Shown here in pieces: positions 54,366 to 63,420 of a stretch of 64,000 nt of DNA. The notes beneath the pieces are model-generated. The model was given only the letters and a program-made list of their open reading frames with translations. It was not told the origin of the DNA and made no database searches. A program made the position numbers and the translations under genes. The stretch's first letter is position 1; every line of letters begins with the position of its first letter. The DNA lies in the NCBI GenBank assembly GCA_964019165.1, contig OZ025280.1:14626428-14690427 (forward strand), read 5' to 3'. This DNA comes from Mastigias papua (taxonomy: Eukaryota > Cnidaria > Scyphozoa > Rhizostomeae > Mastigiidae).

Positions 54366-55180
54366 CTACTTTTTCTCACTTTGCAAGGTAAGTTCGAATT
54401 CTTTTAAAAGCCCACCACAGTGACTATTTGCTACTTGTTCCCAAGATGGCTCAAGATCTTTGTTCTCCTTCTCTATGAGATAAAAGGTATTGTGTTGTCC
54501 TGATTGATTTTTGACTAGATCTGATGGCAAAGTCTGCTGGATCTGCTTCACTATCTTCTGCAGTAGTGTCAATATCGTCATCATTATTGCTGATGGTAGG
54601 AGCTAGAATAGGCCTAATTGCTGCTCAGATAAAAAGCTTTAATCGATTAACATGTACTGTTTGAAAATAATTACGGTCATAATTTGCATCTAATAGGTAC
54701 TTTGCAGGTGACCTTTTAGCTAAATATGGTATGGATCATGCCAGTTGTGCATTAGTTTAACAGAGAGAACTTTCCTATTTATTGGAGTGTACAACCATAC
54801 TTGTTGTCCTATGTCATGTGATCTTTCCTTAGTTGTGGTGTTATATTGTCTTCTTTGTCTTTGCTGAGCAAGTTCTATTTTGTCATGTATTAACTGACAT
54901 GCCACAAGAAAGTGATCTGCAATGAGTCTCTTGAAGCTGAATGACGACACAACATTTCTTCACGAAATAACTTTGTTGTTTGTTGATAAAAAGCAGTTGT
55001 TGCAGCATGAGCATATTCAAAAGCAAAATCGTCAGGTCATTTTGTACAATAATCATTGGAAATGACAACATATGTGTTACCCTGTTCAGATGTTGGAAAT
55101 GGACCTAGGGCATCTACAGCTACATGGTCAAAAGGACCTTCTATTGGAATGGGTTGTTGGCGAGATTTCTAAGAGGTTTT
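54366..55180 (-). pseudogene. Gypsy integrase fragment, internally deleted
   Basis: The minus strand reads DHVAVDALGPFPTSEQGNTY (first catalytic Asp region), a stop, then FAFEYAHAATTAFYQQTTKL and after a jump FKRLIADHFLVACQLIHDKI with QRRQYNTTTKERSHDIGQQV, ending with KYLLDANYDR and VHVNRLKLFI. The second Asp and the Glu of the core are missing, so a deletion removed the middle of the catalytic domain. Confidence 0.75.
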
Positions 55181-55216
55181 CTAGCACTATCTAAACATGA
55201 AGCAAACCATTTTTCC

Positions 55217-56047
55217 GGCCCCGTTTACACGATGCCGGTACGATGCCGGTTCGATTTGACACTGGTGTGGAATCTTTTGATTTTTGACCACCCATTTACA
55301 TGAGTTTGGTACGACGCTGGCATAAAAGGTGTGAAAACCCAGTTCGGTAGCCACATCGGTTCGATTTCATGCCGGCATGGTAGTGGCATGGCGTAGACGG
55401 CCCAAAGCGGTGTCACACCGAAATGATTTCAGTTCGCTTTCATTTCGAGGGAAAAAGCAATGAAATTGAGGGTTATTTGCATAATCTCCTTTTGTTTTTC
55501 GTTTCTTTGTTTCCCCCTAGCAAAAAGCGCACACATTATTCTATGATTTTCAACATGGCTCTCAATCAAACTCACATCCCAACCATTGCTGCACTCATAC
55601 AAGTCAATAGTGTACTTATTTTGCAAACGATTGCACATTATAAAAGACGAACAAATGACTTATTGAATCTACTACCTTCCGTTTCCGTGACAAGCTCTCA
55701 GAAAGGGGCAAAGAAGATGAGAAAGAAATGCAAACAAAAGCGATTTTGAACTAGACCTGGGAGAACTGGTATATGGTGGCGACTTTGTCGAAGGGACCTT
55801 TTATTGAACTTTGTGATGAACTGCGGATTTGCTTTCTCTGCTTTCCATGTGTTTTGACTCCTTTTTCCTAGCCTATGCGGAAGCGCAAAATAAAAGTATT
55901 GTGTGATGTCATACCTATTGTCTTTCATAACCAACCCGATATCACACCGGCATCGTGTAAACGGGACACAGAACATCACACACCAGCATGGTTTCACACC
56001 AGTGTCATATCGAACTGGCGTCGTACCAGCATCGTGTAAATGGGGCC
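55217..56047. mobile_element. non-autonomous Harbinger derivative D with 3-bp TSD
   Basis: The ends 55217 and 56047 are inverted repeats beginning GGCCCCGTTTACACGATGCC (left) and GGCCCCATTTACACGATGCT (right, complement), continuing through GACACTGGTGTG. TCC flanks both sides (55214-55216 and 56048-56050). Multiple GCCGGTACGA and CACACCGG variants form subterminal repeats. The interior has only the start of a transposase gene, so it needs a helper. Confidence 0.88.
55423..55850 (+). pseudogene. HARBI1-like transposase N-terminal remnant inside element D
   Basis: The frame includes KKRTHYSMIFNMALNQTHIP and a Leu-rich helix, ends KKCKQKRF with a TGA, then TRPGRTGIWW follows in frame, matching the RxFWVRPGRTxxWW block near the N-terminus of HARBI1-type transposases; the stop replaces the Trp. 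Shortly after, NFVMNCGF recalls the continuing family sequence. The DDE core is absent. Confidence 0.6.
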
Positions 56048-56199
56048 TCCACCTACATGCCCATCCAAAAGCATCATTCTTTAAGTGTCAACTATGTCTT
56101 TATAAATAATAAATGACCTGAAGGTAACTCCTCATATAAGGATAGCATAACGTCATCCTTCAGAGACCTAGGAATGACGAGTTCCTTATGGATAATGTG

Positions 56200-56471
56200 C
56201 CTAGATTGAGCCAAGCTTCACATCAGCACAAAAATGTGTAAACTACACAACTGTATTCAGTGGTAGGAACTCTATCTTTTTAAGCAGATGGTAGCATGAC
56301 CTTACTGTTATAAACCGCACAAGGCTTCACAGCATAGAAGCAAGATGTAATGGCTTTATTAAGTTGGTTTTCAAAGTCTGATGAAACATTTCCAATCCAG
56401 GGCACTTTTATGTAGAAGACATCCTTGTGTCTTGCATTAAGGAAAAAACTAGCCAACATTTCATCAGACAA
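56200..56471 (-). pseudogene. Penelope-like retroelement fragment
   Basis: The minus frame has FYIKVPWIGNVSSDFENQLN and YAVKPCAVYNSKVML, then a stop, then KDRVPTTEYSCVVYTFLC. In Penelope-like elements the order IxLPWxGxxSxxFE, VKPxVVFxSxxxL, KDxLPxxxxSxVxYxFxC leads into the GIY-YIG endonuclease. The endonuclease itself is not recognisable after this. Confidence 0.5.
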
Positions 56472-56592
56472 ACAGTTTGGTCCTGAAAAGTGTCCAGTCT
56501 CCCTAAATCTGACTTGAAGGCAGCGTTGGTATTTTGACTTTTAATGCTTTTCTGTTGAATCTATGCTGCATAGTCAACTGTTTGACAGTGTT

Positions 56593-56928
56593 TTACTTTT
56601 CACGTGTCTCCAAGATCTTTTTCAACTCTACCATATATCCTCTTCTCTTTTTCTCAAGTGTTGTAATCTTTTCACACTCCTGAAAGAAACTCACTACTTT
56701 TGTGAGTGATGCAGATCTAGCTTCGATGTCAACAGATGCAATGCCCTCCACAATAGCCTTGAAACTGAAGTTGAATGAAAAATCCTTGTCGCGAGCTGCA
56801 ACTGCACACTGAGCCAATGCTTCTTGGGTGTTTCTTTCACATCCAGTGATTTGATTCTGAACAGTAGAGATTGATTTCGGCATTTTTGGTAGATAACAAA
56901 CTTTAGCACAAACTGTTTTGATTAACAA
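56593..56928 (-). CDS. hypothetical small protein, helical
   Basis: An uninterrupted 111-residue frame (a second ATG gives MPKSISTVQNQITGCERNTQ). The C-terminal half is Lys/Glu-rich and probably helical (KITTLEKKRRGYMVELKKIL). No family recognised. It may be an exon of a retroelement neighbour or chance. Confidence 0.25.
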   Translation of the reverse strand: MLIKTVCAKVCYLPKMPKSISTVQNQITGCERNTQEALAQCAVAARDKDFSFNFSFKAIVEGIASVDIEARSASLTKVVSFFQECEKITTLEKKRRGYMVELKKILETREK

Positions 56929-57207
56929 TTGTAAGTAAACTTTACTTTAAGAATTTATAATAAGGACTTTGGTTCATTGTGATTGGTTAAAAAATCATAC
57001 AACTATATCGTGATCTTAAGCAATAGGCTATACGTGATGACTCATTTCCTGTTTTTCAAGACATGCCTAGACTTGTCAGGGGGTAATCATTTAATCCATT
57101 TCTAGGTATTACATCCTATTTTTCCTAGAAAATCACGCGATTGAACCATCAGATGCTCATTATATTTGATGAGATTATAACATAAAACCATCAAATGATT
57201 AGTCATC

Positions 57208-57425
57208 ACAAGCCCTGTTTACACTACACAAACTAACCTAGGTTTGCCCCAGGTTAAAACTAACCTAGGTTAGTTTTTCGCAGTGTAAATGCAAACTAAT
57301 CCGGGCTCGCCCCAGGTTGATTCAACCCACTTCTGGAGGTGGGTTCACCCTAGGTCAAACCTGAGTTAGTTTCGTCAAAGTGTAGTGTAAACAGAAACCT
57401 GGGGCGAACCTGGGTTAGTTTTCTT
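57208..57425 (+). repeat. terminal repeat of the Myb-type element, foldback structure
   Basis: Starts AAGCCCTGTTTACACTACAC and is built from AACCYRGGTT palindromes; the segment at 57388-57405 (AGTGTAGTGTAAACAG) is the inverse of the start. The same end occurs at 60308 and 61516, and the inner part (GGGGCGAACCTGGGTTAGTT) at the 5' side of the Myb gene at 61080-61115. Confidence 0.8.
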
Positions 57426-57534
57426 CTACGCATGCTCAGCAAATGAAATTCCCGAATACATTTTAACGATACTAGAAGAGCATGTGCGGCATTCATCTAA
57501 ATCTTATATTTCGTCTGCGATTTAAATACACACG

Positions 57535-59229
57535 ATGCAAGCAAACATTGATAGAGGTACAACTTAGGAGGAAACTGAAGTTTTGGCACTGATTGAGATC
57601 TGGGCTGATGAAAAAGTTCAGCAGCAACTAGATTCATGCACTAGAAAGAAGCCCATCTTTGAGAAGATGGCACAGAGACTGAAGGATGAAACTGGGTTCA
57701 CAAGAATATTTCAACAGGTGAGAGAGAAGATAAAGCAGCTAAAGCAAAAGTATAAAAAGGTGAAGGACAACAACAGCAAATCTGGACATAGTCGGAAGAT
57801 ATGCAAATATTTTGAAGAGCTGGATAGCGTTATGGGAGATAGGCCTATTACGCGACCTGCAAACCTGTTCGAAAGTAGCCTTGAAGAAAGCATAGCAGAA
57901 GACGTCCTCGAGGCTCATACTTCCACTGGTGAAGATCTGACCAGTTCTATAAACATAGCACAGCCAGAAAACTTCAGCAATTCAAGCTCTGAAACTGATG
58001 TCAGTCTGGATGACAGTCTGAGTTCATTACCAATGGAAGGGCCAGCCTCCATTAGTGGAGAGATGGAAAGTCCCCTTGGTAATAGTAGGACAATCTCTGA
58101 CTTTCCAGACTTGATAGAAGGGTACCTGCTCCCCCAAATCTTCAATTGCGATGAAACTGGCTTGTGCTATCGTTTACTGCCTACAAAAACTTTAGTAGGT
58201 GGTATAGAAAAAAAGGCAGATGGCCTGAAAAAAGCCAAAGATCGAATTACAGTAAATGCCTGTGCGAATGTCAAGGGAGACATTACGTTGCCGTTGCTGT
58301 TCATTGGCAAAGCAAACAATCCCAGATGTGTTACAGGGATAAATCAGTCCACGCTACCAGTGATCTATCGCAATCAACGGAATGCCTGGATGGACACTGA
58401 AATCTTTTCATGGTGGTTCCATAAACACTTTGTGCCATTTGTGAGAGCAAAAGTGTCAGACATGGGACTGGAAGAAAAAGCTATTCTGTTCCTGGACAAC
58501 TGCTCAGCCCACCCAGAAGCCGAAGATTTGATTTCAAATAATGGGAAAATCACAGCACGCTTTTTTCACCCAAATGTAACAGCTTTGATCCAGCCAATGG
58601 ATCAAGGTGTTCTGGAGACCATGAAGCGAGTTTATCGCAAAAACCTGCTTCGTGACCTTATGTCAAAAACGTCAAGTGAAATGATACCATTCCTTAAAGA
58701 AATGACTATGTTGGATGTCATCACTTGCATTTCCATTGCATGGGACCAGGTTACATCAGACACCATCAGGAAATCTTGGGGCAAAGTAATCCCTCTTCCT
58801 GTCCCCGATGTCAATGAAGGGGTGCCTGATGCGTCAGAGCAATTAATGGAACGTCTGACTGAGCTCGATGTCAACGCTTCACAAAAGGACATCAAAGACT
58901 GGTTTGAAAATGACGGCCCTGGGTATGAGCACCTCAATGATGAAAGCATCATTGGATACGTCTCCAGGGCAGATGACGCAGAAAAGGACGACGAAGATGC
59001 TGATGAAAGTAAAATGGATGAGCCAGAGTGCCCTGTTACTAACAAAATGGCCATGGATGCTTTTGATACCTGCCTTGCATGGCTCCAATTTCAGTCAGAA
59101 GCAACAGCTGTTAACACAACTATGCTGTTGCAGCTGCGCGAACTTGCTGCTCAAAAGCGAGAAAGTAGCCAAAAGCAAACTAGAATTGAATCATTTTTCA
59201 GAAAAGATACTTTTTCCGTTGCTATTTAG
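57535..59229 (+). CDS. Myb/SANT-Tigger fusion transposase, one premature TAG near the start
   Basis: From ATG 57535 the frame is open to 59229 except for a TAG at 57565-57567. In the related gene at 60984-60633 (minus) the same position is Trp (RGFTWDEEE against RGTT, stop, EETE), so TGG to TAG is likely. Residues 15-110 form a Myb/SANT-like domain (REKIKQLKQKYKKVKDNNSK, FEELDSVMGDRP). A Ser/Glu-rich linker of ~70 residues follows, then a Tigger/pogo DDE domain with all three Asp: FNCDETGLCYR, FLDNCSAHP and QPMDQGVLETM, and a C-terminal acidic part. The usual CENP-B type helix-turn-helix of Tigger is absent. The join has no stop or shift. It might be a true new architecture or a fortuitous in-frame recombination. 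Confidence 0.82.
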
Positions 59230-59396
59230 TTCATTAGCACTTGTCCATTGCCACTTATGAACAAACCCAGTTTCAGTTTTGTCATCGGTTTTCTTGTCTG
59301 CCAAAGCTCTTCAATATGCATTCCGTTTGAGCACCCGGTGACAATTCTGGGTGATAACAATACACTTCATAGCAAGATTAGTGGGTAAAAGTTTCT

Positions 59397-59481
59397 TCCT
59401 CGATTATCCAAATTTTTGGCGTATCCGAACGGCCCTGCAAAAAATTGAATTCAACCTATTCGGATAATCGAGGATGTACTG
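59397..59481. repeat. Tigger/pogo-like end (3' TIR) with foldback
   Basis: The 3' end reads (complement) CAGTACATCCTCGATTATCC and is followed by TA at 59482-59483, as expected for Tc1/mariner-type ends. An inverted partial copy (CCTCGATTATCCAAATTTTT) starts at about 59399. No matching 5' TIR was found upstream of the fusion gene. Confidence 0.7.
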
Positions 59482-59489
59482 TAAATGAC

Positions 59490-59540
59490 TTGTATCACTA
59501 AGCCTTTCACAAGAGCAGAGTGTACTTCACACAACACACT
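59490..59540 (+). repeat. 51-bp direct repeat, copy 2
   Basis: Partner of 54281-54331, directly beyond the Tigger end. Confidence 0.85.
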
Positions 59541-60307
59541 AGCACCAATTAACTCCCTCTTGACTCAAATATGTGGCAATATACATATGTTTACTATTCC
59601 TTCTGCTAATAATGGCAGTGGAAGGCATATAAAAGTATCAACTGAGAAAGTTGTAAGGTGTGTCTACATAGATATATCTAACATAATACCAGAATAGAGC
59701 GTGTGGGGTGCTTATGCGAGAGTATGTCCTGCAAACATGGTGTTGCCTCACTATGTGCTCGGGATGTAGCAGTTGATCTTGCAAAATGAGCTGAGAATGG
59801 TCAACAGTCACTTCCTGCTGCTTGGAGGGTCCTTTTATACCTGTGTCCTAAAGTAGGGGAAGTTACAAAAGTCCCCATTAACAGAGATGTATTTTTCGAA
59901 TAGCACTATTGGATATAAAGGTATATTCTGTAGGTCTTGTAGTTGTAAGGAGTTCTGGTATGAAGAATTGACAAGAATTGTCACTCAGGTTCATATATTC
60001 AATGTCCAGGGCAGCCATAGATTAGGTCCTTTGTCTATAGAGTAAACAAAGTAACATAGAAAGCTTATGAGATTGGTCGTTTAGAGGTGTTAGTATACTC
60101 GTGTGTATCTTTTCTAAATTGTCTAGCACCTGTTTTCACTTCATATGCTATGGCATATGTAGGAAAGATTGACATAACTTGAATATCCCATTCATAAACT
60201 GATGTAATGAGTAATGGTTGATGTCCAAAGTTATTCCATACTTGGGTTCAATAATCAACAAAAGTGTTGACAGTGCTCTGTTCAAACAAGAATATCCCAC
60301 ATTCTTA
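59541..60307. other. no gene recognised
   Basis: Unassigned; may be a decayed continuation of the repeat that starts at 59490. Confidence 0.4.
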
Positions 60308-61135
60308 AGCCCTATTCACAGTACACAAACTGACCCGGGTTCGACCTGGGTTAAACTAACCCAGGTTCACCCCAGGTTAGTTATGCTGTGTGAACAGGAA
60401 TCTAGTGTTGACCTAGGTTGGTTGGGGAACAAATGCATGTGCAAAGGTACATTTAGGGAAAATAGCAGACAGTGATATTGGGAATCAAGCTTTGGTTGTT
60501 GGATTTTGTTGCCAGCTATTTGTTTTGACAACTTTGGCATTGGCATGGGCACTTGTGCATGAAAAGATGATGTTTGGCAAGGACAAAACTACTTGCATGT
60601 ATCCAAGTCAATGCTAGGAAGCTAGTTGCTCTTTATGTAATAGCAAGATCACGGCAGGTTGGTCTGGTACTTGGGCTGCATCCCATCATTTGATCCATCT
60701 TGTCAAAATGCTTATATGTTTTTCGATTTCTTCCAGAAAGGTCGTTATTATCTTTGATCTTTTTGTATTTTTGTTTTAGTTGTTTGATTTTGTTTCTTAC
60801 CTGGGAATAAGAGTGGGTGAAGCCACCCTCCTCTAAATGCTTGGATATTTTCTCAAAAAGTGGCCTCTTACGAGAACGAGTGGCCAATGCCTGCTGTATG
60901 CTTTCATCAGCCAAGATATTTATCAATAACAATATTTTCCTCCTCATCCCAAGTAAATCCTCTATCAGTTTTCTCTTTGCTCATTTTATATGTTAGAACC
61001 TATTGTACCACTTTCTTCTCCATCACTAGCCCCAGCAAAATACTTCAAGACAATGGAAAGCTTGAAATGCGCATGCACACAGACATAACTAGCCCAGGTT
61101 CGCCCCGGGTTTGCCTTCACACTATCACTTGCCAC
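60308..61135. mobile_element. non-autonomous Myb-only element
   Basis: The left end (60308, AGCCCTATTCACAGTACACA) and the inner right end (61080-61120, with AACTAGCCCAGGTTCGCCCC) are in inverse orientation and match the terminal repeat at 57208-57425. The only gene is the Myb/SANT-like one on minus. No transposase is present. The outer tip of the right end is missing, where DIRS-like sequence begins at 61139. Confidence 0.7.
60633..60984 (-). pseudogene. Myb/SANT-like protein of the Myb-only element, frameshifted
   Basis: From ATG 60984 the product starts MSKEKTDRGFTWDEEE; near 60935 it must change frame to continue as INILADESIQQALATRSRKR, then QVRNKIKQLKQKYKKIKDNN and KHFDKMDQMMG. It aligns along its length with the N-terminal domain of the fusion at 57535, sharing KIKQLKQKYKK. 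The protein ends soon after the domain (TRPTCRDLAIT), with no DDE domain. Thus the Myb domain exists separately in this element family. Confidence 0.78.
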
Positions 61136-61138
61136 ATC

Positions 61139-61365
61139 TACTGAGGCAGATACAGATTAGACAGAATGAAGCTGTCATCTCCTATCTGTCAAGACATTAC
61201 TAGACATTGTCAAAGGAACCAGGACATAGATCTGTTTGCTAGCTGGCTAAACTATCAACTTAAACCCTTCATTTCTTATTGGGCCACTCTTGAAGCCTCT
61301 ACAGTTAATGTCTTCCACTTGAAGTGGTGAGATATTTTCTTTTATGCTTTTCCTCATTGAGACAA
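61139..61365 (+). pseudogene. DIRS-like fragment, plus orientation
   Basis: Contains, in one frame with a stop, LLASWLNYQLKPFISYWATL and FHLKW then FFYAFPH, the post-RNase H segment of DIRS elements (compare LFASQNNYQFKPFVSW at 43.9 kb). Its first ~130 bp are an inverted copy of 61670-61800. Confidence 0.65.
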
Positions 61366-61515
61366 AACAAGTTATCAGATAAGGCAGTGCCCATTGCATA
61401 GTCATTGTCTTCTGGTACTACAAAACAATACAATACCTAGGTGAAGAAATGGCTGGATATTGTTCATCAGCAACTATTGATCCCGTAAATGCATCCACAA
61501 GTAGTAGGATTGTTC

Positions 61516-61664
61516 TAAAGCCCTGTTCACACTACACAAACTGACCCGGGTTCAACCTGGGTTAAACTAACCCAGGTTAGCTTTTTGCATGTGTGAACAC
61601 AACTAACCCAGGTTTGCCCTGGTTAAACTAACCCAACTCTGAAGGTGGGTTCGACCCGGGGCAA
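61516..61664 (+). repeat. solo terminal repeat of the Myb-type element
   Basis: Starts AAAGCCCTGTTCACACTACA and has the AACCYRGGTT palindromes and AAGGTGGGTTCGACC block also seen at 57208-57360. It lies between two inverted DIRS-like pieces. Confidence 0.75.
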
Positions 61665-62530
61665 AGGTTTAAGTTGATAGTTTAGCCAGCTAGCAAACAG
61701 ATCTATGTCCTGGTTCCTTTGACAATGTCTAGTACTTTCTTGACAGATAGGAGATGACAGCTTCCATTCTGTCTAATCTGTATCTGCCTCTGTGTTTTGT
61801 GTGCATGGAATATAGCTACCTGACAGCCATATGGTCTGGGATATGGCAAAACCACAAATACATTTGCAGATGACTAATGCCATCTTGTACTAGAGATTGG
61901 AGCCCAAAGACAAGTGTTTTAGCTCTAAGAGGTTTAATTGCACTTGCTGTTCTTTATGATTCCAACCTCCCTTATTCCTAAAACTGCTCCCCATCCTAAG
62001 GTGGTGGTGTCAGTGAATAAAATTGCCGTTTGGGTGCCTTTCCATGTGTCATTGTATGCGGATATGGTATTTTGAGTCCACCAAGCTAAAGTATATATAA
62101 CATTATCATACAGGGACAAAAATGAATCATAGTTCCCTTTGTGGAGTTGTATAGCTTTAGATTTGTACGATTCTAGACAACAAACATGAAGGGCCCATAC
62201 TTAATGGCCTGGACATTAGCAATCAGTTTGTGATTGATTCTTGCAGCATGTCTAACTTTTATTTTCCCTGTACTGTGAACTTCTATACATTCTTGGATAA
62301 TATGTCTTGATGGTTTTCCATTAATGACAGTGTCGTAACATTTGAGTTAAGTACAAACACTAGAAATGTAATTCCTTGGGTTGGGACCAGGTGTGACTTT
62401 TAGGGTGAATAATGATCCCTAATTTTTGCAACACTGCAATTGTGTCTGTCAGGTTTCTCAAGCAGTCTTCATATACCAGTTTGTCATGACTGCTTGTTAG
62501 TAATATGGTGACACAGGGAGACCCATTTCT
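61665..62530 (-). pseudogene. DIRS-like RT-RNase H fragment, minus orientation
   Basis: Reading down from 62530: LVYEDCLRNLTDTIAVLQKL and LGIIIHPKSHTWSQPKELHF (RT thumb side), then LYDNVIYTLAWWTQNTISAY and FTDTTTLGWGAVLG (RNase H, first Asp kept), then SWLNYQLK ending at about 61672. Several stops. The terminal ~130 bp are mirrored at 61139-61271. Confidence 0.7.
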
Positions 62531-62589
62531 CAGTTAATACTGTTGGATCACCACTGCATGTTACAGCACTTCACCAAAGATGGAGCTTG

Positions 62590-63420
62590 AGTTACTCCAA
62601 ACAATCAAATACCTAGGTTTACAGATTGACAGTTCTCCCAATTGGAAAGAATAAGGTCTGGCCATTTTCAAAAAAGTATCTAGAGCTGTTGGCTTTTTGA
62701 AATATGCCAAATCTTTCCTGCCAAAAGAGTCCCTAATGACCCTCTATAGAGGCATAGTGGAGCCCCATTTCCAATACTGCTGCTCTGTGTGGGGCTGCTG
62801 CGGCTCAACGGACATTACACAGTTGCAAAAGCGTCAAAATCGTGCTGCTAGAGTATTAACAGATAGTAGCTTTGATGCTCCCAGCAGACCCCTCATTGAA
62901 AAGCTTGGATGAAAGACCATTGAAGACTTTATAAGTGAGGAAACCAAAACAATGGTCTTTAAATCCTTACATGAGTTAGCCCCAGAATACCTTCGTTGCC
63001 TTTTCACCAGTAACTCTCAGTTTGCTTCCCACAACCTCCGAAATACAGCAACAGACCTGAAACTGCCCAAGAAAAAATCAACAAATGGGCAAAAATGCTT
63101 CTCATATAGAGGAGCCACGTTGTGGAATAGTCTCCCGGCTGAATCTAAGCAGGCATCATCACTGAGTAGATTTAAATCCTCTTTGTATATATAACCAAGT
63201 TTTTCCTTTTTTATTTTGAAGTTTAATATAGATGTAATTTAGGTATTTTATTGTAATTAGATGTAATTTAGGTATTTTATTGTAATTTAGGCACTGTATT
63301 TTATTTTAATCGTTTAAAATAGCTGTTACTTTATATAAACTGTAAATGTCTATTTTAAGGGCCCCTTGAAAATCAGCTTAGCTGAAGGGCTACCCTTTTA
63401 TATGAAATGAAAATGAAATG
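62590..63420 (+). mobile_element. LINE (CR1/L2-like) 3' end, 5' truncated
   Basis: One frame runs KYLGLQIDSSPNWKE, stop (TAA 62652), AVGFLKYAKSFLPKESLMTL, HFQYCCSVWG, QLQKRQNRAARVL, stop (TGA 62910-62912, likely from TGG), TIEDFISEET, ELAPEYLRCLF, FSYRGATLWNSLP. These are the RT end and tail of a LINE ORF2. The 3' region has a duplicated ATTTAGGTATTTTATTGTAA, a potential stem-loop (63360-63395) and an ATGAAA-type tail to 63420. Confidence 0.82.

Noticed and set aside
58632..59088. Minus-strand Ser-rich frames within the fusion gene
   Set aside because: Antisense of the acidic C-terminus of the Tigger part.
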